Below, piece by piece: positions 1 to 8,197 of a stretch of DNA of 64,000 bases (positions are counted from its first letter, which is position 1; each line of letters starts with the position of its first letter). The notes under the pieces are model-generated. The model did not search any database and had not been told where the DNA came from. It worked only from the letters and a program-made list of their open reading frames with translations. Position numbers and translations under genes: made by a program. Source of the stretch: Mesorhizobium xinjiangense (lineage in GTDB: Bacteria; Pseudomonadota; Alphaproteobacteria; Rhizobiales; Rhizobiaceae); NCBI RefSeq assembly GCF_009749525.1, contig NZ_WOAC01000022.1, positions 1 through 64,000 on the forward strand, given 5' to 3'.

Positions 1-1
1 T

Positions 2-1048
2 CGCGCGCTGGTCGGATTGGGCGAGGCGGCAGCGCCGGCAGTCTTCGATGCCCTGTCCGGCGAGATTCACGCCAGCATCAAGAGCGGCTTCATCGAGGAC
101 AGCCGTTTCGTGCGCGATGCGGTCGGCGCGCGCATGCGCTCGGCCTTTTCCGGCATTGCCGCCCCCGCCATGCCGCTGATGGCCTATGGGCCGGACGGAC
201 GGCGCCCGGCGGCGGCCGACAGTGCCGGCCTCGTCGCCTGGGGCTAGGCCTTCGGCGCCTGGGGCGAGAGCGAAGGCAACGGCAATGCGGCCAAGCTCGA
301 CCGCTCGACCGGCGGTTTCCTGACCGGGCTCGACGGCACGGTCACGGAAAATTTTCGGCTCGGTGTTCTGGCCGGCTACAGCCATTCCTCCTTTCATGCC
401 GACGACCGGGCCGCGTCAGGCTCGAGCGACAATGTCCATCTCGGCCTTTACGGCGGCGGGCAATGGGACGCCTTGAGGCTCACCGGCGGCCTCGCCTATA
501 CGTGGCACGCCATCGAGACTAGCCGTTCGGTCGCCTTTCCCGGCTTTGCCGATTCTCTTTCGGCCGATTACGACGCCGGCACGTTCCAGGCATTCGGCGA
601 GGCGGGCTACCGGATCGATACGGCCATCGCCACCTTCGAACCCTTCGCTGGCCTCGCCTATGTCAATCTCGACACGAACGGCTTTGGCGAGGAAGGCGGC
701 GCGGCCGCACTTTCGGCCAACGGCCAGACGACCGAGACCAGTTTTGCCACGCTCGGCCTGCGCGCTTCGACCGATTTTTCGCTCGGCACGATGAGCGCCA
801 CGGCGCGCGGCACCCTCGGCTGGCGCCATGCATTCGGCGACACGGTGCCGCTTGCCACGCAGGCCTTTGACGGCGGCGCGGCCTTTACCGTTGCCGGCGC
901 GCCGATCGCCGAGGACGCGGCCATCATCGAGGCCGGGCTCGACCTCGCCGTCACCGACAGCGCCACGCTTGGCCTGTCCTATGCCGGCCAGATCGCCGGC
1001 GATGCCCAAGAGCACGGCTTCAAGGCGAGACTCAGCGTCAGGTTCTGA
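2..1048 (+). pseudogene. autotransporter C-terminal beta-barrel, 5' truncated by the window, interrupted by an in-frame TAG
   Basis: The reading frame enters from the left edge and continues to a TGA at 1046-1048. It would encode the end of a type V autotransporter: a passenger/junction part, then a beta-barrel of alternating aromatic and small residues ending in the outer-membrane signature SVRF. A TAG at 245-247 splits the frame inside the motif VAWG-stop-AFGAWGE. In this family the same place usually reads WGQAFGAWG, so a single CAG to TAG change explains it. Translation resumes in the same frame for 266 codons with intact barrel strands, so there is no frameshift. The gene is probably a recent pseudogene, unless the stop is suppressed or is a sequencing error. 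The upstream passenger is outside the window. Family assignment is fairly sure; inactivity is inferred. Confidence 0.8.
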
Positions 1049-1102
1049 TCGCGGTTGAAGCGAACCCGCACCGGCGACTGCCATCCGCCGGATCGCATCC
1101 GG

Positions 1103-1852
1103 TCAAAGCATCTCGGAGATGGTGCCAGCCGCCTCGCGCACCCGGGCAATCAGCCTGGCATCGGGACGCATCTGCAGCTCGTGGCCGGAGAGGTTTATCG
1201 CGGCGGCATAGCGGCCGTCGCGGGAGATCAGCGGTGCTGCGACGGAATAGGTGCCGGTCGCCAGATGGGAGGCTTGCGCCACGTAGCCGCGCTTGCGATC
1301 CTCGACGAGCAGCGCCTTGAGGTCGGTCAGCGAGGCGGGCGCCTTGTTGCTCATCGGCGCGAAGACATAGTCGGCGAAGCGCCGCTCGAGCTCTTCTTCG
1401 CAAAGGTCGCTCAAGAGGATGCGGCCCATGGTTGTGGAAAAAGCCGGAAGACGCGAGCCGACCGGTACGTTGGAGACCATCGAGCGGTCCGAAAGGGCGC
1501 GGTAGACATAGACGATGTCGGTGCCTTCGAGCACCGAGACATGCACCGTGAAGCCCGTTTCGTTGCGCAATGCGTCGGCCGGCCGGCGCGCGATGTCGTA
1601 GACGTCGAGCGAGGAGATGTAGCTGTAGCCGAGATCCATCACCCGTGGCGCCAGCCGGTATCGGTTGTCCTGCCGCGCCAGGTAGCCTTCGCGTTCCAGC
1701 GTCACGACGAAGCGATAGGCGGCGGAACTGGTGACGTTGATCGCCTCGGCGATCTCGCTCAGCGTCCTGTCCGGGTGGCGATGGTCGAAACATTGCAGGA
1801 TGCTCAGACCGCGCACCAGGGAGTTGGAGCGGTAGTCCGGTTCCTTTGCCAT
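1103..1852 (-). CDS. IclR-family transcriptional regulator
   Basis: This 249-residue protein has the IclR layout: an N-terminal winged helix-turn-helix (about residues 8-70, with SLVRGLSILQCF and a SSAAYRFVVTLEREGYL recognition region) and a C-terminal effector-binding domain (about 75-245, with TTMGRILLSDL and GYVAQASHL). The ATG at 1852 is chosen because it begins the conserved N terminus MAKEPDYRSNSLVRGL and lies just after the hutF stop codon (1858-1860). It is the last gene of the hutG-hutF-iclR operon. It may control these genes and the divergent TAXI transporter; its target and ligand are inferred from position only. Confidence 0.9.
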   Translation of the reverse strand: MAKEPDYRSNSLVRGLSILQCFDHRHPDRTLSEIAEAINVTSSAAYRFVVTLEREGYLARQDNRYRLAPRVMDLGYSYISSLDVYDIARRPADALRNETGFTVHVSVLEGTDIVYVYRALSDRSMVSNVPVGSRLPAFSTTMGRILLSDLCEEELERRFADYVFAPMSNKAPASLTDLKALLVEDRKRGYVAQASHLATGTYSVAAPLISRDGRYAAAINLSGHELQMRPDARLIARVREAAGTISEML

Positions 1853-1857
1853 TCGGC

Positions 1858-3279
1858 TCACCTGCGGCCACCCTCGTTGCGTTCGGCGAGACGCTGCGAG
1901 ACGCGTTGCATGGCGGCGGCATAGTCGGCAAGGATGGCCTCTTCGCGCGGATGACGGCCGGCACTCACCACGCGCTTGCCGCGCACGCAGACATCGCCGA
2001 CATGGAAGCCACGGCCGGCGAAGACGTGGAAATCGAGCGCGGCTTCGGAGTCGACCGGCGCCATGGCTGCCGGTTCCGGGCTGGTCAGCTCGACGAAGCT
2101 GGCCATGCCGCCGACCCTCAGCGCGCCGTCGGGACGACCGGCCGCGCGCGCCCCGCCAAGGGCCGCCTGCGACCACAGATTGGCCGCCACATGCGGCTGG
2201 CCGGGGGCGGCGAGAACGTTGCGCTGCCGGTCGCGCAGGCGCTGGCTGTATTCGAGCTGCTGCAACTCCTGCGCCGCGAAGGTGGCGATGTTGGAATCCG
2301 ATCCGATGCCGAAATGGCCGCCCTGGTGCAGGTATTCCGCCGCGCGGAAGATGCCGTCACCGAGATTGGCTTCGGTCATCGGGCAGAGCCCGACAGTGGC
2401 GCCGGACCTGGCAATTTGTGCGACTTCGGCGTCGATCAGGTGAGTGGCGTGGATCAGGCACCAGCGCTCATCGACCGGCGCGATGTCGAAAAGCTGCTCG
2501 ACCGGACGGCGCCCGTTCCAGGCGAGTGCGTCCTCGACTTCCTTCACCTGCTCGGCCACATGGATATGGACCGGGCAGTCGGGCAGAACGGACTGGCGCA
2601 ACTCCATCAGCCGGGCGATTTCGTCCGCCGTTGCCGCGCGCAGCGAGTGCGGCGCGATGCCGAGCCTGTGGCCGGCTTGTGCGGCCGGGCCTTTCAGCGC
2701 CTCGATTATGGCGGCGTAGCCGTCGAGGTCCTGGATGAAGCGCCGTTGGCCGTCGGTCGGCGGCAGGCCGCCGAAATTGGAATGGGCGTAGAAGACCGGC
2801 AGGTGGGTGAGCTCAAGGCCCGTCGCGGCGGCCGCCTCGAAGATCGCCAGCGACAGTTCCTCGCGGCGCGCATAGGGTGTGCCGTCGAGATCGTTGTGGA
2901 CATAGTGAAACTCGACGATGCCCGTATAGCCGCCCTTGATGAGCGCGAGATAAAGCCGCGCGGCGATCGCCTGCATGTCCTCGGGCGAAAGTGTGAGCGC
3001 GAAGAAATACATGATGTCGCGCCACGACCAGAAGCTGTCGACCGGATTGCGCCGCACCTCCGACAGGCCGGCCATGGCATACTGGAAGGCGTGGCTGTGC
3101 AGGTTGGTGATGCCCGGCACGACCGGGTTTTCGTAGACCGGCAGGCCGAGCGGATTGTCGTCTTCGGTCAGTGCGGCGACCGTGCCGTCGGGCGCGAAGC
3201 GGGCCGAAAGGTTGCGCCGCCAGCCCTCGGGGGTCAGCGCGAGGCGAAAATGCGCGCCTTGCATGTGTGGCGGGGTCAT
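1858..3279 (-). CDS. hutF: formimidoylglutamate deiminase
   Basis: The 473-residue protein belongs to the amidohydrolase superfamily. It converts N-formimidoyl-L-glutamate to N-formyl-L-glutamate and ammonia in the histidine utilisation pathway. Visible metal-site motifs are NLHSHAFQ (His61 and His63), VHIHVAEQ (His240) and GIGSDSN (Asp328), with APHSLRA at about 209-215; this fits a mononuclear-zinc HutF. Length and start are typical of the family. Its start overlaps the end of hutG by four bases (ATGA), implying translational coupling. HutF followed by HutG is the two-step branch to glutamate and formate. The upstream enzymes HutH, HutU and HutI are not in the window. Confidence 0.95.
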   Translation of the reverse strand: MTPPHMQGAHFRLALTPEGWRRNLSARFAPDGTVAALTEDDNPLGLPVYENPVVPGITNLHSHAFQYAMAGLSEVRRNPVDSFWSWRDIMYFFALTLSPEDMQAIAARLYLALIKGGYTGIVEFHYVHNDLDGTPYARREELSLAIFEAAAATGLELTHLPVFYAHSNFGGLPPTDGQRRFIQDLDGYAAIIEALKGPAAQAGHRLGIAPHSLRAATADEIARLMELRQSVLPDCPVHIHVAEQVKEVEDALAWNGRRPVEQLFDIAPVDERWCLIHATHLIDAEVAQIARSGATVGLCPMTEANLGDGIFRAAEYLHQGGHFGIGSDSNIATFAAQELQQLEYSQRLRDRQRNVLAAPGQPHVAANLWSQAALGGARAAGRPDGALRVGGMASFVELTSPEPAAMAPVDSEAALDFHVFAGRGFHVGDVCVRGKRVVSAGRHPREEAILADYAAAMQRVSQRLAERNEGGRR

Positions 3280-4097
3280 TGCTGCTTGCTTTCCAAGGTC
3301 GATCCGAATTCAACCATCGCGGCGACGAGCGCGGCGAGCGCCTGCTTCAGGCGGTCGGCCTTTTCGGGCAGGTAGGTCCAGGGACTTTCTTCCAGCATGT
3401 AGCAGTCCTGGGCGATCTCGATCTGCAGCGCGTGGACGTTGCGCGCCGGCTCGCCATAATGGCGGGTGATGAAGCCGCCCTTGAAACGCCCGTCGCGAAC
3501 CGCGCTGAAGCAGCTCGCCTCCAGTGCCTCGAATGCGGAGTCTGATAGGGGGCGGGCGCAGCTCGCGCCGGAGTTGGTGCCGAGATTGAGGTCGGGCAGG
3601 CGGCCTTCGAAAAGACGAGGGACGCGGCTGCGGATCGAATGGACATCGAGCAGCAGGCAGAAGCCATGGGCCGAGCGGATGCGCTCGATCTCGGCAGCCA
3701 GCGCAGCGTGGTAGGGCTGCCAGAAATCGGCAATGCGTGCCGTGCGGTCGGCCTCGTCCGGCTCTTTGCCTTCGCGGTAAATCGGCGTGCCGTCGAAATC
3801 GATGGTCGAGATCAGGCCGGTCGTTGCACCGGTGTAGAGCGGCACGTCCTCCTTGGGCCTGTTGAGGTCGACCACATACCGCGAGAGCCGGGCGGCCATG
3901 AGGCTGGCGCCGTCGGGCAGGATGTCGCGGGCGATACGATCCATGTGCCAGTCGGTGTCGCGCAGATCGAGCGCCTCGGGACAAAGCCGCGACCGCAGCG
4001 AATCGGGCAGCTCCGTGCCGGCATGGGGCACATTCAGCAGCAGGGGCGTATCGCCCGCGATCCGATCAAAAAGCGGTGTTTCAAGCTCTCTGCCCAC
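3276..4097 (-). CDS. hutG: N-formylglutamate amidohydrolase (deformylase)
   Basis: The 273-residue protein is an FGase-family hydrolase that converts N-formyl-L-glutamate to glutamate and formate, directly after HutF. Family motifs are NVPHAGTELP (His25), RDTDWHMDRI (about 46-55), a DLNRPKEDVPLY block and LLLDVHSIRSRVP. The start codon is GTG at 4097, supported by an AAGGAG Shine-Dalgarno six to seven bases upstream; the nearby ATG is in another frame. It is the first gene of the hutG-hutF-iclR operon and is divergent from the TAXI transporter. Confidence 0.94.
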   Translation of the reverse strand: MGRELETPLFDRIAGDTPLLLNVPHAGTELPDSLRSRLCPEALDLRDTDWHMDRIARDILPDGASLMAARLSRYVVDLNRPKEDVPLYTGATTGLISTIDFDGTPIYREGKEPDEADRTARIADFWQPYHAALAAEIERIRSAHGFCLLLDVHSIRSRVPRLFEGRLPDLNLGTNSGASCARPLSDSAFEALEASCFSAVRDGRFKGGFITRHYGEPARNVHALQIEIAQDCYMLEESPWTYLPEKADRLKQALAALVAAMVEFGSTLESKQQ

Positions 4098-4238
4098 GTC
4101 ATCTCCTTTCGCATTTGAAAACTGTTATTGACATGCAAAAACGAAGCGTCAAGAAGGTTTCCATCCTATCTCGTCCCAGGCAGGCCGCCGGCCCTTGCGG
4201 TGCGGGAAGGATGAACCTGAACAGAGGGAGTGCATTCC
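4098..4238. promoter_or_regulatory. divergent hutG / TAXI intergenic region with imperfect palindrome
   Basis: The 141 bases between two divergent operons must hold both promoters. An imperfect inverted repeat lies at 4111-4136, from GCATTTGAAAA to TTATTGACATGC, with about 8 of 11 positions matching in the arms. It is a candidate IclR site. A TTGACA at 4128-4133 could be a -35 element for the rightward promoter, but no convincing -10 follows at 17 bases. The ribosome sites are AAGGAG for hutG and GAGGGAG (4224-4230) for the TAXI gene. Confidence 0.4.
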
Positions 4239-5219
4239 ATGATCCTATCCCGGCGCCAGTTCCTTGGCACCACGGCCGCTGCGACGCTGGCCGGTTTTGC
4301 AACCGCGCCTGCCTTCGCCGCCGGCCGCACCTTCTTCGGCATTGCCACCGGCGGCACGGGCGGCACCTACTATCCGCTGGGCGGGATGCTGGCGCAGTTG
4401 ATCTCGAACACCGCCGAATTGCCCGATACCAGGATCTCGGCCACGGCCGAAACCGGCAACGCCTCGGTCGCCAACGCGCAGCTTCTGGGTCGGGGCGAGA
4501 TCGAGTCCGCCTTCGTGGCGGCCGACATTCTCGATGCCGCCTTTCGCGGTGTGAACCAGTTCAATGAGGGCGCGCTGACCAACCTGCGGGCCATCGGCGC
4601 ACTTTATCCGGAGACCGTGCAGCTCGTCGTGCGGGCCGACAGCGGCATCGAGACGTTCGAGGACTTGAAGGGCAAGTCGGTCTCTTCGGGCTCGCCGGGT
4701 TCGGGCCAGTGGCAGCTTCTGGGCGACCTCCTGGAGGCCCACGGCATGAAGCGCGAGGACGTTTCGGAGGACTATTCCTCGTTCGCCCAGTCGGTCGACA
4801 AGATCAAGGACGGCAACCTCGCCGCCTCGCTGATCACGGCCGGCCTGCCGACCTCGTCGGTGACCGATCTCGCCAATGGCCACGACATCCGCATCGTTCC
4901 GCTGAACGGTCCGGCGATCGCCAAGCTGCAGGAAACCCAGCCCTACTACGCCAACGCGGTGATTGCGGCGGGCAGCTACAAGGGCCTCGATGCCGACGTT
5001 GAAACGCTGGCCGTGCGCGCCATCTGGGCAACCCACGAGGAGGTTCCGGAAGAGATCATCTACGCGGTCACCAAGGCGCTCTACGAGAACACCGAGACGC
5101 TGGGCAAGGTGCACCCGATGGGCAAGCAGATCTCCCTCGACAAGGCATTGGAAAGTGTTTCGATCCCGGTTCATCCGGGGGCCGAGAAGTACTACGCCGA
5201 GAAAGGCGTCTCCAAGTAA
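4239..5219 (+). CDS. TAXI-family TRAP transporter substrate-binding protein
   Basis: The 326-residue periplasmic protein belongs to the TAXI group of TRAP solute receptors. The N terminus carries SRRQFLGTTAAATLAG followed by AFA/AG, a twin-arginine-type signal. The mature part shows the TAXI hallmarks FGIATGGTGGTYYPLGG near the start and LKGKSVSSGSPGSGQ in the middle. The ATG at 4239 is preferred over an in-frame GTG at 4230 because GAGGGAG sits eight bases before it, while the GTG overlaps that site. Its stop overlaps the next start by one base. TAXI receptors often bind glutamate or other organic acids. Glutamate-like ligands would fit the hut genes next door, but that is inference. Confidence 0.92.
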   Translation: MILSRRQFLGTTAAATLAGFATAPAFAAGRTFFGIATGGTGGTYYPLGGMLAQLISNTAELPDTRISATAETGNASVANAQLLGRGEIESAFVAADILDAAFRGVNQFNEGALTNLRAIGALYPETVQLVVRADSGIETFEDLKGKSVSSGSPGSGQWQLLGDLLEAHGMKREDVSEDYSSFAQSVDKIKDGNLAASLITAGLPTSSVTDLANGHDIRIVPLNGPAIAKLQETQPYYANAVIAAGSYKGLDADVETLAVRAIWATHEEVPEEIIYAVTKALYENTETLGKVHPMGKQISLDKALESVSIPVHPGAEKYYAEKGVSK

Positions 5220-5722
5220 TGCTTGTGCGCAGGCAACTGCGCAGGATCGGGATGGCGGCGCTGGCCGCCATCTCCGTCGCGCCATGTGTCTCCCTGCCGG
5301 CTGCGGCCGCAGGAGGCGACTGGCTGTGCCTGACGGAGACCCGAGGCACGGGGCGCGAGGTTGCGCGCCTGCCTTTGGGCCCCGGGGCAACGTTTCGGTT
5401 GAGTTTCATTCATTCCGTTTCGCGTACGCCGGTGATCGACGCCTACCGCGTCGAGGGCGGCGAAATCGTGCAAACCTCGGAAGTGTTCGAGGCGCACGGC
5501 GCTGGGCTGCCGTCGATCGCCAACGATATGGACGCAACCGGTTGGCGGCATGAAGACGGCCGGTTCATTCTTGAAATGGCACGCCATACCGGCCCCATAC
5601 CGCTGCGGATTCAGGCGCGCTTCAAGAATACGCTGCACACTGCCGGGACCGATCTGCCGCTGGCCGATCTCGGCCATGCCGCATTGACCCTTGCCCCTTG
5701 CGACGAGGATACAACGCATTGA
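5219..5722 (+). CDS. DUF1850 domain-containing periplasmic protein
   Basis: This 167-residue protein has a cleavable-looking signal sequence (about residues 1-30, ending LPAAAAGG) and a small all-beta DUF1850 domain with the motif FRLSFIHSVSRTPVIDAYRV. DUF1850 genes are commonly found between a TAXI receptor and its fused permease. The same arrangement here, with a 1-base overlap upstream and a 4-base overlap downstream, supports a role in that transporter. Its molecular function is not known to me. Confidence 0.85.
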   Translation: MLVRRQLRRIGMAALAAISVAPCVSLPAAAAGGDWLCLTETRGTGREVARLPLGPGATFRLSFIHSVSRTPVIDAYRVEGGEIVQTSEVFEAHGAGLPSIANDMDATGWRHEDGRFILEMARHTGPIPLRIQARFKNTLHTAGTDLPLADLGHAALTLAPCDEDTTH

Positions 5723-7953
5723 CCAACCTGATTCCTGACAGAGGCAGTCACGCCCAATCCGCGAGCGAGGCCGAGCGCGAACCGACCGCTGACGAAGTCG
5801 AGGCGCTCGTTCGGGAGTACGATTCGGAGTCGAATTTCCGCAAGCTCGTCGGCCCGACCGCGGTTCTCGTCACCGTCGCCGCGGTCATGCTGTCGCTGTT
5901 CCATGTCTACACGGCCGGCTTCGGCCTGCTCAACGAGGTCATGCACCGCACGATCCACCTGTCCTTCGTGATGGGGTTGATCTTTCTTGTTTTTCCGCGC
6001 AAGCGCGCGGCGCCCGACGCGAAGATCTGGGTGGAATCGCTCTTCTTCGCCGGCTTGTATCTCTATCTGCTCTACGAGATTGCGACGTGGCTGCCCGCCA
6101 GTACGGTAAGAACCGTCTTCATTGCCGTCATGCTGATGCTGATCGCGCTCACCCTGCCGTTCAACCGGCGCGGCGCCGACCCCGAGAAGGTCGCCCTGCG
6201 CGACTGGATCTTCGCGGCCTTCGGCGCGGGTTTCTCGGCCTATCTGTCGATCTTCTTCAAGTACATCTTCATCGACAATGTGGGCAACCCGCCGGAGCCC
6301 GTCTACATGATGGGCCTCATCGCCATTGTCATGACGCTGGAGGCCACCCGCCGCACCATGGGGCCGATGCTGGCCTATATCGGCATCGCCTGCCTGCTCT
6401 ACGCGCTGGCCGGCCCTTATCTGCCGGGGATCCTTGCCCATCGCGGCTATTCCATCACGCGCATCATCAACCATCTCTATGTCGGAACCGAAGGCATATA
6501 CGGCGTCGCCGTCGGCGTGGTGGCGACCTATGTGTTCCACTTCGTGCTGTTCGGCATCCTCGCGCAGATGAGCGGGCTTGGGAAACTCTTCATCGATCTT
6601 GCCACGATCGTCGCCGGGCGTGCCTCCGGCGGCTCGGCCAAGGTGTCGGTCGTGTCTTCGGGCTTTTTCGGCATGATTTCGGGCTCGCCCATCGCCAACA
6701 CGGTGACGACCGGCGCCTTCACCATACCGCTGATGAAGAAGTCGGGCTTTTCCAGCCGCTTCGCCGGCGCGGTCGAGGCTTCGGCTTCCTGCGGCGGGCA
6801 GATCACGCCGCCGATCATGGGCGCCTCGGCCTTCGTGATGACGGAAATGCTGGGCGTGCCGTATAACGAGCTTATCCTGATCGCCATCGTGCCGGCCTGC
6901 TTCCACTATATCGCCATCCTGTTGATGGTGCATCTGGAGGCCAAGAAGCTGGGCCTGATGGGGCTGTCGAAGGACAGGATCCCGCAATTCGGCGCCGTGC
7001 TGGCAAGATCCTGGCATCTGTTCGTCCCGCTGGTCGCGATGGTGGCCATGCTGCTGATGCAGTACACGCCCTTCCTCGCCGCCTTCTGGGGCATCATCCT
7101 GACCATCGTGTTTTCCTACGTGCCGCTCGTGATGCATTCGCTCGGCAACAAAACGATGGACACCTCCACCGTACTGACGCCGCCGCGCCTGGTGCGGGGC
7201 TTCGAGGACGGCGCCAAGTTCGCGCTGGCCATCGGCGCGGCCTGCGCCTGCGTCGGCTTCCTGCTCGGCATGACGACGCTCACCGGTCTCGGCTTCAAGT
7301 TCTCCGCCGCGGTGGTGCAACTGGCGCATGACGTTGCCGGTTTCGTCACTGCGCTCGATTTCACCGGGCTTCTGTCTGAAAACGGCATGGCGCTGTTTTT
7401 CGGCCTGATCTTCGTCGCCATCGCCTGTATCGTCATGGGCGCCGGCATTCCGACGACGCCGACCTACATCATCCTGGCCTCGATCGCGGCGCCGGCATTG
7501 ACGGAGTTCGGCGTGCCGCTCATCGCCACGCATTTCTTCGTGTTCTATTTCGGCGTGCTGGCCGACGTGACGCCTCCGGTGGCGCTGGCGGCCTATGCGG
7601 CTGCCGGTCTTGCGCGCAGCGAGCCGATGACGACAGGCACCACCGCTTTCCGGCTCTCTATGGGCAAGGCGCTGGTGCCGTTCATGTTCATCTACGCGCC
7701 AAGCCTGCTGTTCGTGGATTTCACCTGGGTGGAGTTCATCACCGCACTGCTTTCGGGCCTGCTGGGGGTGCTGGCGTTGTCAGCCGCCTATATCGGCTGG
7801 TTCCGCCGCGATCTCGTGCTGTGGGAAAAGGCGGCGCTGACCATCGCCGGCTTGCTTTTGATCTCGACCCATTGGGCGGCCATCCTTGCCGGCGCCGTCG
7901 TGGTCCTGGCAATCCTGATGCGCCCGGGCGGCGTGCCGCGCCGCGCGACCTGA
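5719..7953 (+). CDS. TRAP transporter fused permease (DctQ-DctM fusion, TAXI type)
   Basis: The 744-residue inner-membrane protein combines the small (4-helix) and large (12-helix) TRAP membrane subunits, as is usual for TAXI systems. The first 60 residues are cytosolic and charged. The DctM-like part carries SGSPIANTVTTGAFTIPLM, GGQITPPIMGASAF, MGAGIPTTPTYIILA and ADVTPPVALAAYAAAG. The start is taken as TTG at 5719, which overlaps the DUF1850 stop (TTGA) and has GAGGAT upstream. A TTG at 5698 is also possible but has no ribosome site. It completes the receptor-DUF1850-permease operon. Confidence 0.92.
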   Translation: MTNLIPDRGSHAQSASEAEREPTADEVEALVREYDSESNFRKLVGPTAVLVTVAAVMLSLFHVYTAGFGLLNEVMHRTIHLSFVMGLIFLVFPRKRAAPDAKIWVESLFFAGLYLYLLYEIATWLPASTVRTVFIAVMLMLIALTLPFNRRGADPEKVALRDWIFAAFGAGFSAYLSIFFKYIFIDNVGNPPEPVYMMGLIAIVMTLEATRRTMGPMLAYIGIACLLYALAGPYLPGILAHRGYSITRIINHLYVGTEGIYGVAVGVVATYVFHFVLFGILAQMSGLGKLFIDLATIVAGRASGGSAKVSVVSSGFFGMISGSPIANTVTTGAFTIPLMKKSGFSSRFAGAVEASASCGGQITPPIMGASAFVMTEMLGVPYNELILIAIVPACFHYIAILLMVHLEAKKLGLMGLSKDRIPQFGAVLARSWHLFVPLVAMVAMLLMQYTPFLAAFWGIILTIVFSYVPLVMHSLGNKTMDTSTVLTPPRLVRGFEDGAKFALAIGAACACVGFLLGMTTLTGLGFKFSAAVVQLAHDVAGFVTALDFTGLLSENGMALFFGLIFVAIACIVMGAGIPTTPTYIILASIAAPALTEFGVPLIATHFFVFYFGVLADVTPPVALAAYAAAGLARSEPMTTGTTAFRLSMGKALVPFMFIYAPSLLFVDFTWVEFITALLSGLLGVLALSAAYIGWFRRDLVLWEKAALTIAGLLLISTHWAAILAGAVVVLAILMRPGGVPRRAT

Positions 7954-8197
7954 GCGCGGCACGGCAATCAGGGTGGGCGCCGGGCGACCCGGCAAGATTG
8001 ATCTGCAAAGTAAAGACCCGCTGCGCAAGATTTCTTGTTCAGATATACAGTCCATTTCTTGATCATCATCATTTTATGTTTGCCATTCGTGGCGAGGGCA
8101 ATCACGATAAAGCGCCGTCCGGTCACACTCGGAGCCGCCCGGAGAATATCGACACCTTCCGTCCCGAACCTATCTCATCAACCACTATGGGGGAGAC
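7954..8197. other. intergenic region, no gene seen
   Basis: The 244 bases between the TAXI operon and the flavoprotein gene contain no credible coding frame. A short perfect hairpin (GCCGGG / CCCGGC, 7979-7993) follows the permease stop but has no T-run, so it is at best a weak terminator. The second half is AT-richer than its surroundings (about 8020-8085) and probably holds the promoter of the flavoprotein gene, whose ribosome site is GGGGGAG just before 8198. Confidence 0.4.

Noticed and set aside
5611-7533. A 640-codon minus-strand open frame over the TAXI permease
   Set aside because: Its sequence is a run of charged residues produced by the antisense of membrane helices; not credible as a protein.
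7979-7993. Hairpin GCCGGG-CGA-CCCGGC as a rho-independent terminator of the TAXI operon
   Set aside because: The stem is only six pairs and no T-run follows, so I mention it only in the intergenic note.
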